Shown: positions 25,893 through 34,824 of the stretch, piece by piece
Layout of the letters: each line of letters begins with the position of its first letter
How positions within the stretch are numbered: position 1 is the first letter of the stretch
From: Gemmatimonadaceae bacterium
Lineage (GTDB): Bacteria > Gemmatimonadota > Gemmatimonadetes > Gemmatimonadales > Gemmatimonadaceae
Assembly: GCA_016742275.1 (NCBI GenBank)
Contig: JACVCD010000005.1
Location: 1 to 64,000, forward strand
Reading direction: 5' to 3'
Length of the DNA: 64,000 bases
Position numbers and translations under genes: made by a program
The notes under the pieces: model-generated
Database searches by the model: none
What the model saw: only the letters and a program-made list of their open reading frames with translations
What the model was told of the DNA's origin: nothing

Positions 25893-28154
25893 GTGTCCCG
25901 CCGTCTCCCCACTCGTGCTGCAAAGTCCGTCATGGCTACCGCCATGGCCGCTGCAGCTGTGGCGCTCGCCAGCTGCGCGCCCGACTCCCGTACCACTGCA
26001 CCGGATCAGGTGCGCGCCCGCGCCGATGTAATCGCACCGAGTGCACTCATCGGGACGCTCTTCATCAACGAAGTCGAATCCAACCAGGGTGTGCCCGGTG
26101 ACTGGATCGAGCTCTACAACGCGGACAGCACGGCTGTGGATCTCAGCGGCTTCTACATCAAGGACAACGACGATACGCGCACAGATCGTATACCTTCTGG
26201 CACGGTGATTCCCGCCGGTGGCTACCTCGTGCTCGAAGAGAACGGTGCGTTCTCCTTTGGACTTGGCGCGGCCGACAATGCGCGTCTCTATGGCGCGGAT
26301 GGCACCACATTGATCGACAGTTATGCGTGGACGTCGCACTCCACCACCACGTACGCCCGTTGCCCGGATGGTTCAGCCAACTGGGGAACGAGCACGCTCG
26401 TGACGAAGGGCGCGGCCAATGACTGCAGTGTCCGCATTGTGATCAACGAAGTGGAGTCCGACGGTGATGCCGCCGGTGACTGGGTTGAGCTGTACAATCC
26501 GTCCACCTCACCGGTTGATCTCGGTGGTCATATCGTGCGCGACAACGATGACACGCACACCTATGTGATTCCGAGCGGCACGATGATTCCCGCGCAGGGC
26601 TTCCTGGTCATTCTCGACAGCCAGTTGGGCTATGGGCTCGGCAGCAATGATGCGGCGCGTCTCTTCCGCCCGAATGGCACCACGCTCGTGGACAGCTATG
26701 CGTGGACCAGCCATGCCTCGACGTCATATGGTCGTTGCCCGGATGGCGTTGGTGCATTCGTGACGACGGCAGCCACCACGCGTGGCACGGCCAACAGCTG
26801 CGGCGCTGCTTCGAACGCCGTGAAGGTGAATGAAGTCGAAAGCAACGGCGACACCGAAGACTGGGTCGAGCTGTACAACACCAGCTCCCAGGCGGTCAAT
26901 CTCTCGGGCTACGTGTTCCGCGATAACGACAACACGCGTGGCTACACGATTCCGTCGGGTACGACAATCCCCGCCAATGGCTATCTCGTGCTGGCGGAAA
27001 GCGCGTTCGGCTTCGGTCTTGGTGCTGCGGACGAAGCGCGTCTGTTTGCACCGGGCGGAGTGACGCTGGTGGACAGCTACAGCTGGACCACGCATGCGAG
27101 CACCACGTATGGTCGCTGCCCGAATGGCACGGGTGCATTTGCCACCACCACCGTGTCCACACGTGGTACGGCCAACAATTGCGCCGGCGACATTTCGTAT
27201 CTCGCGTGGCCGGGTGATGCGACGGTGACCACCGTCGATGCGGCCAACACGTTTGGCAGCAACATGAGCGGTCTGTCGTATCAGGCTGTGGCCGGTCAGG
27301 CCACCGGTGTGGTGTGGGCAGTGAAGAATGGCCCGGGCACGCTGTATCGCCTCACGTATCTCAACGGTCAGTGGACGCCGCGTGCTTCGCGTGCGTGGAC
27401 CAACGGCAAGGCGTTGCGTTACCCGGATGGAACGGGCGACGTGGACGCGGAAGGTGTGGTGGCGCGTGGTACGGCCATCTACGTCTCGTCGGAGCGCAAC
27501 AACAGCGCCAGCGGCACGAGCCGCATGAGCATCCTGCGTTACAGCGTGGCCACGGAAACGGGTGCAACGCTGATCGCCACGCACGAATGGAATGTCACGG
27601 CTGCACTGCCGGCCGTTGGCGCCAATCTCGGCCTCGAAGGCATCACGTTCATTCCGGATGCATTCCTGACGGCCCGCAGCTTCTATGACGAGAGCAAGGG
27701 TCGCGCCTACAATCCGGCCGACTATGCGAACCACGAAGGCGGTCTGTTCTTCGTCGCGGTGGAAGGTACGGGAATGGTGCACGCGTTTGCACTTGATCAT
27801 GTGGGCGGCAGCTACACCCGCATCGCGTCGTTCAACGGTGGTTATAGCGGCGCCATGGATCTCGCGTTCGATGCTGAACTGGGTCAGCTCTGGGTCGTAT
27901 GCGATGATACCTGCCAGGGTCGCACCGCGGTGCATCGCATCGACACGCAGTCCGGTTCCCCGACGCTTGGCCGCTTCACAGTGCGTGAGCGCTTCGAGCG
28001 TCCAACGGGCATGCCCAACACCAACAACGAAGGCTTCACGTTTGCGCCGCTGGCCGAGTGCGTGAATGGTCGCCGTCTGGCCCTGTGGTCCGATGACAAT
28101 CAGCTCTCCGGCTTTGCGCTGCGTCAGGGCTCCTTGACGTGCTCGCCGTTCTGA
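25893..28154 (+). CDS. Lipoprotein with three lamin-tail domains and a C-terminal propeller-like domain
   Basis: The 753-residue protein starts at GTG 25893 (AGGTG upstream) with an Arg-rich signal peptide ending in a VALASC lipobox (C28). Three lamin-tail domains follow at about 52-178, 179-303 and 308-430; each has an NEVES...DW(V/I)ELYN opening and ends in a Cys-x20-Cys pair (C157/C178, C282/C303, C409/C430). The last roughly 320 residues (from SYLAWPGDATVTTVDA) look like a beta propeller of the esterase-like/phytase-like group, with no active site I can assign. It should sit on the outer membrane or cell surface. A short PEP-CTERM protein gene follows after 43 bases. Confidence 0.8.
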   Translation: MSRRLPTRAAKSVMATAMAAAAVALASCAPDSRTTAPDQVRARADVIAPSALIGTLFINEVESNQGVPGDWIELYNADSTAVDLSGFYIKDNDDTRTDRIPSGTVIPAGGYLVLEENGAFSFGLGAADNARLYGADGTTLIDSYAWTSHSTTTYARCPDGSANWGTSTLVTKGAANDCSVRIVINEVESDGDAAGDWVELYNPSTSPVDLGGHIVRDNDDTHTYVIPSGTMIPAQGFLVILDSQLGYGLGSNDAARLFRPNGTTLVDSYAWTSHASTSYGRCPDGVGAFVTTAATTRGTANSCGAASNAVKVNEVESNGDTEDWVELYNTSSQAVNLSGYVFRDNDNTRGYTIPSGTTIPANGYLVLAESAFGFGLGAADEARLFAPGGVTLVDSYSWTTHASTTYGRCPNGTGAFATTTVSTRGTANNCAGDISYLAWPGDATVTTVDAANTFGSNMSGLSYQAVAGQATGVVWAVKNGPGTLYRLTYLNGQWTPRASRAWTNGKALRYPDGTGDVDAEGVVARGTAIYVSSERNNSASGTSRMSILRYSVATETGATLIATHEWNVTAALPAVGANLGLEGITFIPDAFLTARSFYDESKGRAYNPADYANHEGGLFFVAVEGTGMVHAFALDHVGGSYTRIASFNGGYSGAMDLAFDAELGQLWVVCDDTCQGRTAVHRIDTQSGSPTLGRFTVRERFERPTGMPNTNNEGFTFAPLAECVNGRRLALWSDDNQLSGFALRQGSLTCSPF

Positions 28155-28197
28155 GTTCCTCTTCCCTGACGATCCCTTCCATTCGCGGAGTTTTCTG

Positions 28198-28872
28198 ATG
28201 TTGCAGTCTGTACGTCGTACCGTTGTGGCCTTCGCCGTGGCGGCGGTGGTTCCCAGTGTCATGCAGGCGCAGGTCACGTATTCGAGCTTCTCGGATTTCC
28301 TCGCAGGCGTGACGTCGCATGGCATCGACACGTTCGATGATCTCAACTCGGGCGTGGTGTCCGGTCCGCTTTCGCGCAGCGCCGGGAGCCACAGCTACTC
28401 GGTGGCAGCATCGGCATCGCCGCTCAACCTGTTCTATCCGATCGAGAATGGCTCGAGCAGTGGCGACTGGTGGTTGTCGGAAGAAACCGCCGGCACCAGC
28501 ATCACGTTCAGCGGATTCGGATCGAACGTGCGCGCCATTGGCGGCAGCTTCTTCGCCACGGACTTCAATGGCGGCGTGAGCGGTACGCAGCTTCGCATTC
28601 GTGCGCTGGATGTGAACGGCAACGTGTTCGACGATGTGTTTTCGCCGGCCACCGCGGACAGCTTCTTCGGTGTGCGGTTCGACTTTGCGCTGGCGTCGTT
28701 GCAGATCTCGGCGGTGAATGATCAGTCCGGCGTGTACTTCTTCGCCACCGCCGACGATCTGGTGCTGGCCGAGTCGCGCAGCACGGTGCCGGAACCGTCG
28801 TCACTGTTGCTGCTCAGCGTTGGTGCGGCGGCACTGTGTGTGGTGCGTGTGCGTCGTCGCGACTACCGCTGA
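28198..28872 (+). CDS. PEP-CTERM sorting-domain protein
   Basis: The 224-residue protein has a signal peptide (cleaved after MQAQ), a beta-rich body and a PEP-CTERM tail: VPEPSSLLLLSVGAAALC, then VVRVRRRD. PEP-CTERM tails are recognised by an exosortase, which processes the protein at the membrane for surface or exopolysaccharide delivery. No exosortase gene is in this window. The body contains DTFDDLNSG and SGFGSNVRAIGGSFFATDFNG, similar in style to other PEP-CTERM proteins with jelly-roll folds. It is in one operon with the preceding lamin-tail lipoprotein. Confidence 0.85.
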   Translation: MLQSVRRTVVAFAVAAVVPSVMQAQVTYSSFSDFLAGVTSHGIDTFDDLNSGVVSGPLSRSAGSHSYSVAASASPLNLFYPIENGSSSGDWWLSEETAGTSITFSGFGSNVRAIGGSFFATDFNGGVSGTQLRIRALDVNGNVFDDVFSPATADSFFGVRFDFALASLQISAVNDQSGVYFFATADDLVLAESRSTVPEPSSLLLLSVGAAALCVVRVRRRDYR

Positions 28873-28917
28873 GTTTTCGCCTCACGAAAACGTCACACGG
28901 TAGCGCTCGTTAACTGT

Positions 28918-28955
28918 CACGCCCCCGGCAGCAATCGCGGCCGGGGGCGTGTGCA
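28918..28955 (+). terminator. Terminator after the first lamin-tail/PEP-CTERM pair
   Basis: A perfect 12-bp GC-rich stem (28918-28929 with 28940-28951) encloses a 10-nt loop 45 bases past the PEP-CTERM stop and is followed by TGCATTTTG. It separates this operon from the nuclease operon. Confidence 0.7.
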
Positions 28956-29095
28956 TTTTGTGCGCTGTATCACTGTCACATGTGCGTTGCGCAATCGTGA
29001 CCGTGGTTGTGCCCTCACGGTCATGCGGCCTTGGAGTGAGACTACGAGTTTGCGATTTCTGCTGAATCACTCGCACTCTCATTCCCCGACTTCCC

Positions 29096-32083
29096 ATGCT
29101 GCCAATTCCCCGACGCGCCGCTGCGCGGGTGTACGCTGCACTGACACTGGCCATGGTGGCTCTTGCCGCCTGCGCGGAACGCGCACCAGTCGCACCCGCT
29201 GACGATTCACCGATCGTTCCGCGTCTCAATGGCGTTCCGATGCCGACCGTGCGTATCAGCGAATTCCATTACGATGACGCTGGCACCGATTCCGATGAAA
29301 AGATCGAGATCAGCGGTCCAGCCGGAACTGATCTGAGTGGTTGGAATCTCGTGCGCTTCAATGGCAGCACCGCATCGGCTGCCACGATCTACACATCCCC
29401 TGGTCTTGCCGCCGGTTCGCAGATTTCGGCGCTGCCCTTCCCGTCCGGCACGATTATCCCGGCAACCTGCGGCGATCGCGGTGTGCTGGTGATTTCGTAC
29501 GCCGTTGATGGCTTGCAGAATGGAACGGCCGATGGCTTTGCACTGGTGAATGCGCAGGGCGCCGTGGTGGAGTTGCTGTCGTACGAAGGTGTGTTTACTG
29601 TCGCGAGCAACGCGGCGGTCGCCGCTGGCATGACGTCCACCGATGTTGGCGTGTCGGAGAATGCCGTCCCCGAAGGACAGTCGTTGCAGCGCACGCCGGC
29701 CGGTACGTGGTCGCCTGCAGCGCAGAACACGTTCGGCGCCTGCAATGACGCCGGCGAAACACCTCCGCCTGCCGTTGTCGCTACGGTGACCGTGTCCCCG
29801 TCCACTGCGACAGTGGCCGTTGGTGCGACCACGGCATTGTCGGCCGAAGCGCGCGACGCGTCCTCGGCTGTCATTCCCGGCACGGCTTTCACCTGGAGCT
29901 CGGAAACACCTGCGGTGGCAACTGTATCGCCGACTGGTGTGGTGACTGGTGTGGCGGAAGGCACGGCTACGATCAAGGCCACGACAGCCAATGGCGTGTT
30001 CGGAACCGCCACTATCACGGTGAATGTGTCGACGCCGCCGACGGGTGGTCCGGTGCGCTTCACGGAAATCCACTACGACAATGCGGGCACGGATGTCGAT
30101 GAACGCATCGAAGTGGAAGGTCCCGCCGGCACCGATCTCACCGGCTGGAGCATCGTGCTGTACAACGGCAATGGCGGTGCCTCGTATCTCACACGTGCAC
30201 TGACCGGCGTCATTCCCGCGACGTGCGGTACGCGCGGCGTGGTGGTGGAAGCCATCTCCGGCATTCAGAATGGCGGTGCCGGCACCAACACCGAGCCCGA
30301 TGGATTTGCGCTGGTGAATGCACAGGGTGAGCTGGTGGAGTTCCTGTCGTACGAGGGCACGTTCACTGCAACAACAGGCGCGGCATCAGGCGTTACGTCA
30401 ACCAGCATTGGTGTGGCACAGGACGGCGCACCGGTCGGCATGTCGTTGCAGCGCAATGTGGCGGGCACTGCCTGGTACTCCGCCTCGTCGTCATTCGGCT
30501 CCTGCGCGACGGATCCGTCGTCCGGTGGTTCGCACAGCATCACGATCTTTGGTCGCAGCTCGAGTGATCCGGATCTCCCGATCGGCTATCAGGATCAGCT
30601 GTTCGCTACCGTGCGCGATGCCAACAATGTGGTGGTGAATACACCGGTCACCTGGACCACCGAGCCGTCGGGTATCGCCACGGTGGACGCGCGTGGTGTG
30701 ATGACGGCGCTGACTGCTGGTGAAGTGGTGATTCGGGCGGAAGCACTTGGTGCGTCGCGCACGCTCACGCTGCGCACGATTGTGGCCACGGCAAGCGGCA
30801 CGGCTTCCTACGTGGGGCACACGGCATTCGGCGACCCGATCGACAACACGCCGGACGACGACTACATCCTGCGCCGTACGGAGTTCACCTCGTCGTGGAA
30901 TCCTGCGCGTGGCATCCCAAATTGGGTGGCCTACAATCTCGAGGCAACGCACTTCGGTTCACAGGATCGCTGCGACTGCTTCACCTTCGACCCCGAGCTG
31001 CCGGCCAACTTCCCGCGCTACACCACGGCCGACTACACCGACGCCGGTACGTTTGCCGGCTATGGCATCGATCGCGGCCACCTGGCGCGTTCGTTTGATC
31101 GCACGAGCGGCAGTCTCGACAACGCGCGCTCGTTCCTGTTCAGCAACATCATTCCGCAGGCCGCTAATGTGAATCAGGGCCCGTGGGCGCTCTTCGAAAA
31201 TCACATTGGCGATCTGGCGCGGTTGAACAATCGCGAGGTGTACATCGTCACCGGTGCTACGGGCAGCAAGGGCACGGTGAAGAACGAGGGCAAGATCACC
31301 ATCCCCACCCATGTGTGGAAGGTGGCCGTGGTGCTGCCGCGCAATCAGGGTCTCGCGGATGTATCGGATCGCAACAACGCCGAGGTGTATGCGGTGATCA
31401 TGCGCAATGATCCCGATGTCACTGGCGGTTGGGAGCAGTACCGCACCACCGTCGATGCCGTGGAAACGTTGAGCGGTTACGACCTGCTGTCGCTGCTTCC
31501 TGATGACCTCGAAGTGCAGATCGAACGTGGCAATCGTTTCCCGACGGCCGTATCAAATGGTCCGTGGAGCATTTCGGAAGGTGCATCGGTCGCGTTTGCC
31601 TCGACCGGCTCGTTCGATCCCGATGCGGGCAGTACGCTCTCGTACGCGTGGAACTTTGGTGATGGCACCGCGTCCACATCGCCAAACCCGAGCAAGACCT
31701 ATGCGCAGAGCGGACAGTACACGGTCACGCTCACGGTGACGGATGAACATGGCGCGTCGCATCAGGTAACGCAGACCGCTACCGTGTCCAACGCCGTTCC
31801 CGTGGTCACGCTCACACCGCCCGCCACCTGGACGGCTGGCAGCGCCTCGTTGCTCGGCGTGCGGTTTACCGATGCCGCCGGCACACGCGATGCGCCGTAC
31901 ACGGTGCGTATCAACTGGGGCGACGGTACGCCCATCACGCAGTTCTCGTCGCTGGTGCTGCCCACCGCGCCGCTCAACCGCAGCAAGAGCTACGCGGCGC
32001 CCGGCACGTACACGATTGTCGTCACCGTTACTGACCGCGATGGCGGCGTCGGGACGATCTCGCTTCCCATCACGGTCAACTGA
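29096..32083 (+). CDS. Multidomain surface nuclease: lamin-tail, Big2, NUC1 and PKD domains
   Basis: The 995-residue lipoprotein has a signal peptide with lipobox LAAC (C26). In order it shows lamin-tail domain 1 (about 50-215), a Big2 immunoglobulin-like domain (228-312), lamin-tail domain 2 (320-470), a second Big2-like domain (480-563), a DNA/RNA non-specific endonuclease (575-800) and two PKD-like domains (820-900, 905-995). The nuclease has the DRGH motif at 659-662 with catalytic H662 and a downstream asparagine-rich NVNQGPWALFENH segment. It probably degrades extracellular DNA or RNA for nutrient use or biofilm remodelling. It shares an operon with the PEP-CTERM gene 14 bases downstream. 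Confidence 0.87.
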   Translation: MLPIPRRAAARVYAALTLAMVALAACAERAPVAPADDSPIVPRLNGVPMPTVRISEFHYDDAGTDSDEKIEISGPAGTDLSGWNLVRFNGSTASAATIYTSPGLAAGSQISALPFPSGTIIPATCGDRGVLVISYAVDGLQNGTADGFALVNAQGAVVELLSYEGVFTVASNAAVAAGMTSTDVGVSENAVPEGQSLQRTPAGTWSPAAQNTFGACNDAGETPPPAVVATVTVSPSTATVAVGATTALSAEARDASSAVIPGTAFTWSSETPAVATVSPTGVVTGVAEGTATIKATTANGVFGTATITVNVSTPPTGGPVRFTEIHYDNAGTDVDERIEVEGPAGTDLTGWSIVLYNGNGGASYLTRALTGVIPATCGTRGVVVEAISGIQNGGAGTNTEPDGFALVNAQGELVEFLSYEGTFTATTGAASGVTSTSIGVAQDGAPVGMSLQRNVAGTAWYSASSSFGSCATDPSSGGSHSITIFGRSSSDPDLPIGYQDQLFATVRDANNVVVNTPVTWTTEPSGIATVDARGVMTALTAGEVVIRAEALGASRTLTLRTIVATASGTASYVGHTAFGDPIDNTPDDDYILRRTEFTSSWNPARGIPNWVAYNLEATHFGSQDRCDCFTFDPELPANFPRYTTADYTDAGTFAGYGIDRGHLARSFDRTSGSLDNARSFLFSNIIPQAANVNQGPWALFENHIGDLARLNNREVYIVTGATGSKGTVKNEGKITIPTHVWKVAVVLPRNQGLADVSDRNNAEVYAVIMRNDPDVTGGWEQYRTTVDAVETLSGYDLLSLLPDDLEVQIERGNRFPTAVSNGPWSISEGASVAFASTGSFDPDAGSTLSYAWNFGDGTASTSPNPSKTYAQSGQYTVTLTVTDEHGASHQVTQTATVSNAVPVVTLTPPATWTAGSASLLGVRFTDAAGTRDAPYTVRINWGDGTPITQFSSLVLPTAPLNRSKSYAAPGTYTIVVTVTDRDGGVGTISLPITVN

Positions 32084-32097
32084 GTCAGGGTTCACTC

Positions 32098-32820
32098 ATG
32101 CGCATCTCTTTCAACACACTGCGGCGTGCCATTGTCGGAGCGGCTGCGGTTACGTCAGTTCTTGCAGCACCAACACTCACCGCGCAGACCATCGAGCAGG
32201 CCGGCAATGGCATCCCACTCTACGGCGTGGGCGTGCCGTCGATTGCCACCTTCGGTCAGACATTCGTTTCTCCGTTGGATGGTCTGCTGAACAGCTTCAG
32301 CTTCTGGTTGTCCAACGAAGGCAATGCGCCCGATGCCAACACGGTCGACGCGCAGGACCTCAAATTCCGTGCGTACGTGATGGCGTGGGATGGCGGCAAG
32401 GCCGTGGGTCCGGCGCTCTATACGAGTGACATCGTGTTTGGTCCGACGCAGGTGGCGCAGGAATTTGCGTTCTCTCCGGCGTCTCTCAACGTGACGGCCG
32501 GTACGACCTACGTGGCGTTTCTGTCAGCGGCCGGTCTGTTTGGCGACATCGTGGGCTTCCCGTCATCAGCACTGTTGCTCTCCGATGAAGATGGCAGCGG
32601 TGGTTCGCTGGTCTTCCTCGACAGCGGAGATGATACGTCGCTCTTCACCAATCCCACGGCTGATCAGGCGTGGATGACAGGAACGGAGTTCGGGGCGCCT
32701 CAAGCGCAGTTCAAGGCGGCGTTCAGTACGACGGTGCCGGAGCCTGGGGCGGCGGTGCTGTTGGTGACAGGTTTCGGTGCACTTGGACTGGTACGGATTG
32801 GGCGTCGCCGGACAGCATGA
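32098..32820 (+). CDS. PEP-CTERM sorting-domain protein, partner of the nuclease
   Basis: The 240-residue protein has a signal peptide (to LTAQ), a beta-rich body and the tail VPEPGAAVLLVTGFGALGLV followed by RIGRRR, a PEP-CTERM sorting signal. The body resembles PEP-CTERM proteins with a choice-of-anchor fold (QTFVSPLDGLLNSFSFWLSN, LNVTAGTTYVAFLS). It follows the nuclease gene by 14 bases and clearly belongs to that operon. Its role is unknown; as part of a repeated lipoprotein + PEP-CTERM layout it may localise or present the partner. Confidence 0.87.
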   Translation: MRISFNTLRRAIVGAAAVTSVLAAPTLTAQTIEQAGNGIPLYGVGVPSIATFGQTFVSPLDGLLNSFSFWLSNEGNAPDANTVDAQDLKFRAYVMAWDGGKAVGPALYTSDIVFGPTQVAQEFAFSPASLNVTAGTTYVAFLSAAGLFGDIVGFPSSALLLSDEDGSGGSLVFLDSGDDTSLFTNPTADQAWMTGTEFGAPQAQFKAAFSTTVPEPGAAVLLVTGFGALGLVRIGRRRTA

Positions 32821-32830
32821 ATCGCGAGTC

Positions 32831-32966
32831 AGATCGTTAACTGATCACGCAGAGGAGCAGAGACACGGAGAACGCAGAGAACCTGATCGAGGGGCTGATA
32901 TCTCGTCCAACCAGCTCCTCTGTGTCTCTGCGGACTCTATCTCTCTGCGTGATCAGTTAACGATCT
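32831..32966. repeat. Palindromic repeat element, copy 1
   Basis: A 136-bp element with perfect 24-bp terminal arms (32831-32854 with 32943-32966) and an inner near-palindromic GCAGAGACACGGAG/CTCTGTGTCTCTGC core. It begins 11 bases after the PEP-CTERM stop and lies between convergent genes. Related copies are at 42566-42664 and 60681-60801. Confidence 0.85.
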
Positions 32967-32990
32967 TCCCTCCACACGAGTGTCACTGAA

Positions 32991-33025
32991 AAAGAAGGGC
33001 CGCTCGCATTCCCGCGAACGGCCCT
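32991..33025 (-). terminator. Rho-independent terminator of the small membrane protein gene
   Basis: AGGGCCG (32996-33002) pairs with CGGCCCT (33019-33025), with inner CGC pairing. On the minus strand the stem is followed by TTCTTTTT. It lies about 22 bases after the stop at 33047. Confidence 0.75.
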
Positions 33026-33046
33026 ATCTATTGCCTCTCTCTATCC

Positions 33047-33328
33047 TCAAGCCAACGTAGTGGGCCGTCGACGCGCACGAATGGTGGGCAACACACTCAT
33101 CACCGCCAACACGAAAGCCGACGACAACTGAATAGCCGACCACGGACTCGGCAACTCCACTGCGAGGCCAAGGAAAATCAGACAGAGCGCGATGCTGTTG
33201 GTGATCGCGCCGGGCTGATATGCCGGCGGTGCATCACCGAGGCGCCGTGTGCGCGCATACAGGAAGCCCGACCATGTCAGGAATCCGAGCGATAAACCAA
33301 GCCCCAGCCAACCGATATTTTCCAACAT
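33047..33328 (-). CDS. Small three-helix membrane protein
   Basis: This 93-residue protein consists of three hydrophobic segments (about 6-24, 42-60 and 66-84) linked by short loops, with basic RTRR and RARRR stretches on the cytoplasmic side. No family is recognised with confidence; the size and topology resemble small CBU_0592-like membrane proteins. It has its own terminator and no operon partner. Confidence 0.65.
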   Translation of the reverse strand: MLENIGWLGLGLSLGFLTWSGFLYARTRRLGDAPPAYQPGAITNSIALCLIFLGLAVELPSPWSAIQLSSAFVLAVMSVLPTIRARRRPTTLA

Positions 33329-33459
33329 GCCGATTCTGGGGTCAGGTTAATTCAGCGCATCCCGAGTGGATGCAGCCGACGGCGCGCAGGTCCAATCTTT
33401 GTGAATAATAGCACATCGGCGAGGGTGGAAAACAGCCGAAACGGCTTCTCCTGGAGGCC

Positions 33460-34824
33460 TCAAGCCGCAGAGAATGCTGCGAGCGCAACCTGCCGCGGCG
33501 GTTCGATCGCATCCGTAATTCGAAGACGAAGCGCCGACAGTGTGATGGCGTCAATGCGGCTCGCTCGACGATGGCCGATGGTGGTGCCAGCCATGAGCGT
33601 TTGCCAACCCGTGGATGTTCGGCCCTCGAGGGTAAAACCGGCCACACGCTGCCCGTTTGCGATGTCCTCACGAAGATCCACGGCACTGATGGTTACCGCA
33701 CGCGGCAGGGTCACGGTGAGCGTCGCCTGATTTGCCCCTGATGCCTGCCACTGACGTGCCGCACCCTTGGCTATATCGTTGGCGAAACACTCCGTGATAC
33801 GCGATCGCATGGCCGTGAGATGCTGCACATCGTTCTCATGAAAGAGCCCCGAGGTCGTGGGCGGTACGTTGAGCAGCAACTTGCTGTTGCGTCCCACGCT
33901 GGTGAACCACAGCTGCTCGAGATTGTCCGGCGTGCGCACCTTCGCATCTTCTGCGGGATGCCAGAACCAACCCGGGCGAATGCTGACATCCGTTTCACCG
34001 GGTCGCCACACCGTACCATCACGATCACCCTCCTGCAGCGAGCGCATTACCTCGGCGCCCTCGAGACCTGGCACGGGAACGATCTCGGGTTTCACCATGC
34101 TCCAGTTGGTTTCACCGGCGACACCGCGTTCATTGCCAATCCAGCGTAAGTCAGGACCAGCATCGGAGAACATCACCGCATTCGGTTGCAACTTGCGAAC
34201 GAGCGCCCATGTAGCAGGCCAGTCGTAGACCTGTCGTTTCCCATTCGGCCCTTCGCCATTGGCCCCATCAAACCACACCTCATGAATGGCACCGTAGCGT
34301 GTGAGCAACTCGGTCAGCTGCGCGCGATACACCTCGTTGTAGCGTGGTGAATCGCCATACGACGAATGATTGCGATCCCACGGCGAGAGATAGAGACCGG
34401 GACGCAAACCGTCGGCGTGACACGCATCGATGAATTCGCGAACAAGATCACCGTTGCCCCCGCGAAACGGACTCGATTTGACCGAGTGCGATGTCGTGGC
34501 GGTTGGCCACAAACAGAAGCCGTCGTGATGTTTGGCGGTGAGAATGAGCGCCTTGGCTCCAGCTGCTTTGGCTGCGCGTGTCCACTGCCGGCAGTCGAGC
34601 GCAGACGGATTGAAGATCGATGGCGATTCGGTGCCGTCGCCCCATTCGCGATTGGTGAAGGTGTTGACGCCGAAGTGACAGAAGAGCGCGACTTCGTCCT
34701 GCTGCCAGGCGAGTTGCGGGCGGGAAGGACGAGGACGTGATGCACGTGCCTGTGCGAGCAATGCCGGTGCAGCAGATAGCGCGGCGGCCGAGAGAAGGAA
34801 TTCGCGTCGGGAAAACGGCATCAC
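33460..34824 (-). CDS. Secreted GH29 alpha-L-fucosidase with discoidin-like domain
   Basis: The 454-residue protein has a Tat-like signal (SRREFLLSAAALSAA, residues 5-19). The GH29 barrel contains CHFGVNTFTNREWGDG, the TAKHHDGF block and nucleophile D186 in EVWFDGANGEG. The last roughly 100 residues (from QWQASGANQATLTV) look like an F5/8-type carbohydrate-binding sandwich. It removes alpha-L-fucose from glycans outside the cytoplasm. GTG 34824 followed by ATG 34821 overlaps the GH3 stop, so the two glycosidases are coupled. Confidence 0.88.
   Translation of the reverse strand: MMPFSRREFLLSAAALSAAPALLAQARASRPRPSRPQLAWQQDEVALFCHFGVNTFTNREWGDGTESPSIFNPSALDCRQWTRAAKAAGAKALILTAKHHDGFCLWPTATTSHSVKSSPFRGGNGDLVREFIDACHADGLRPGLYLSPWDRNHSSYGDSPRYNEVYRAQLTELLTRYGAIHEVWFDGANGEGPNGKRQVYDWPATWALVRKLQPNAVMFSDAGPDLRWIGNERGVAGETNWSMVKPEIVPVPGLEGAEVMRSLQEGDRDGTVWRPGETDVSIRPGWFWHPAEDAKVRTPDNLEQLWFTSVGRNSKLLLNVPPTTSGLFHENDVQHLTAMRSRITECFANDIAKGAARQWQASGANQATLTVTLPRAVTISAVDLREDIANGQRVAGFTLEGRTSTGWQTLMAGTTIGHRRASRIDAITLSALRLRITDAIEPPRQVALAAFSAA

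Noticed and set aside
26724-28346. 540-codon minus-strand frame opposite the lamin-tail lipoprotein
   Set aside because: Low-complexity Arg/His/Thr-rich antisense shadow; the plus strand has signal peptide, repeats and domains.
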